From positions 1 to 6,369 of the forward strand of contig CAZYJG010000077.1 in NCBI GenBank assembly GCA_964647745.1: a stretch of DNA of 6,369 bases. The letters run 5' to 3'. This document shows positions 5,512 through 6,369 of this stretch, one piece after another. The translations under genes and the position numbers were made by a program. Each line of letters starts with the position of its first letter. Positions within the stretch are counted from its first letter, which is position 1. The notes under the pieces were generated by a model that worked only from the letters and a program-made list of their open reading frames with translations, had not been told where the DNA came from and did no database searches. Origin of the DNA: Thiopontia sp964647745 (lineage in GTDB: Bacteria > Pseudomonadota > Gammaproteobacteria > GCF-002020875).

Positions 5512-5540
5512 AAGGCACAGCCAGCGGCTGTGCCTTTTTT
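5512..5540 (+). terminator. Rho-independent terminator
   Basis: A perfect 11-bp stem, AAGGCACAGCC (5512-5522) with GGCTGTGCCTT (5526-5536), has a three-base AGC loop and is followed by further Ts to 5540. It lies 36 bases after the secreted protein stop codon. On the opposite strand there is no T-tract after the stem, so it should not efficiently terminate the convergent exporter gene. Confidence 0.95.
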
Positions 5541-5560
5541 CTGCCCGACGCAACCCTCTT

Positions 5561-6349
5561 CTATCCCAAAAACATCCGAATGGAGAGAAAGAGCAGAAAG
5601 AGGGCGAAGAGCCGCTTCAGCTGCTGTGCCGGGAGCCAGTGTGCCAGTCGCGCCCCCAGTGGTGCCATTGCTGCACTCATCACCACGATCCCGAGCAAGG
5701 CGGGCCAATAGATAAAGCCACTGCTCCACTGCGGCAGACCGTGAACGCCCCACCCTCCCCAGACAAAGCCCGCCCCTCCGGCAATGGCAATCGGCAACCC
5801 CACGGCGGCAGAGGTTCCCACCGCCTGATGCACCCCGACCCGGTGCCAGAGCAGCCAGGGGACCGTCATGGTTCCGCCACCGATTCCCACCAGTGCAGAG
5901 ACCCCACCAATCACCCCCCCTGCAAGGCCATTGCCGATTCGACCCGGAAGCTCGCCATGGGCACGTGGCCGGAGATTCAACCCCATCTGCAGCGCCACCA
6001 GCAGCTCGAAGAACGCAAAAAAGGTCTGCAGGGAGCGGGTATCAATCCAGCGGGCAGCCACAGCCCCAATCCACCCCCCCAGCAGAATGCCCGGAATCAA
6101 CAGCCGGAAGAGGTCCCAGCGCACCGCCCCCCTTCGCTGATGTGCCATTATAGATGAGAGCGAGGTGACCACAATGGTGGCGAGAGAGGTGCCAATGGCC
6201 AGATGCATCAGCCATGGAAAATCACCCCACTGCTCCAGAAAAATCCAGGCAAGGAAGGGGACAATCACCAGTCCACCACCCACACCCAGCAGCCCGGCAA
6301 GAATTCCGGCAAGGCCTCCAACCAGCAGATAGAGTAAAATGTGCTCCAT
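5561..6349 (-). CDS. TauE/SafE-family sulfite/anion exporter
   Basis: A 262-residue polytopic membrane protein of the TauE/SafE family, whose members export sulfite, sulfonates or related organic anions. The two-fold internal repeat typical of the family is plain: GVGGGLVIVPFL (22-33) mirrors GIGGGTMTVPWL (155-166), and AIGTSLA (51-57) mirrors AVGTSAA (176-182). About seven to eight hydrophobic segments span the length, with an Arg-rich loop near 127-138. ATG 6349 is preferred; the TTG one codon earlier is possible. The start overlaps a TGA in another frame (TGATG), which may be the stop of an upstream gene outside the window and would couple translation. There is no strong ribosome site, in line with coupling. 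It converges on the secreted protein gene. The exact anion cannot be read from sequence, and a general anion permease is equally possible. Confidence 0.9.
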   Translation of the reverse strand: MEHILLYLLVGGLAGILAGLLGVGGGLVIVPFLAWIFLEQWGDFPWLMHLAIGTSLATIVVTSLSSIMAHQRRGAVRWDLFRLLIPGILLGGWIGAVAARWIDTRSLQTFFAFFELLVALQMGLNLRPRAHGELPGRIGNGLAGGVIGGVSALVGIGGGTMTVPWLLWHRVGVHQAVGTSAAVGLPIAIAGGAGFVWGGWGVHGLPQWSSGFIYWPALLGIVVMSAAMAPLGARLAHWLPAQQLKRLFALFLLFLSIRMFLG

Positions 6350-6369
6350 CAAACCATTGTAGTGGAGCA

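Noticed and set aside
5094..5753. Leftward open frame of 219 codons
   Set aside because: It runs through the terminator and antisense to the well-supported secreted protein gene and overlaps the exporter in another frame. It lacks domain-like sequence; the Ala/Ser/Pro richness is typical of a shadow frame.
1..6369. CRISPR arrays, insertion sequences, tRNA or rRNA genes
   Set aside because: No regularly spaced repeats, transposase-like frames, terminal inverted repeats or structural RNA signatures were seen.

Overview
The window looks like chromosomal DNA of a facultatively anaerobic gammaproteobacterium, probably one with sulfur chemistry. This is an inference from gene content (napF/napH-type nitrate reductase accessory proteins, MoaA, a TauE/SafE anion exporter) and from FNR/ANR-type operator sequences. 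No rRNA, tRNA, CRISPR array, transposase or other mobile element is visible, and there is no direct taxonomic marker.

Layout. Positions 1-139 are gene-free. They hold a 16-bp palindrome with a flanking FNR/ANR-like site and a possible leftward promoter, so the transcription unit it would drive lies outside the window. Three leftward genes follow, read from right to left: a TatD-linked radical SAM protein (1701-2303), a NapF-type ferredoxin (1041-1616) and a NapH-type membrane iron-sulfur protein (140-1051). The last two overlap by 11 bases. Diverging from the radical SAM gene, two rightward genes encode exported repeat proteins: a periplasmic ankyrin-repeat protein (2371-2907) and a TPR protein (3009-3542). 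Next is moaA (3786-4772), behind a 243-base gap that carries a near-consensus FNR box, a well-spaced -10-like hexamer and a long leader able to fold.

Right of moaA the content becomes less familiar. A perfect 20-bp palindrome (4805-4824) precedes a 36-residue membrane microprotein (4871-4981). After a 197-base gap comes a short secreted, low-complexity Gly/Ala/Ser/Asp-rich protein (5179-5475) that ends at a strong intrinsic terminator (5512-5540). A convergent TauE/SafE-family exporter (5561-6349) fills the right end.

How it fits together. NapF and NapH serve periplasmic nitrate reductase, whose catalytic subunit needs molybdenum cofactor. MoaA makes the first intermediate of that cofactor. 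FNR-like sites beside both loci suggest shared control by oxygen limitation. The nap catalytic and cytochrome genes (napA, B, C, D, G) are not in the window. I see no convincing new multi-gene system. The most novel items are the palindrome plus microprotein pair, the secreted low-complexity protein, and the moaA leader.
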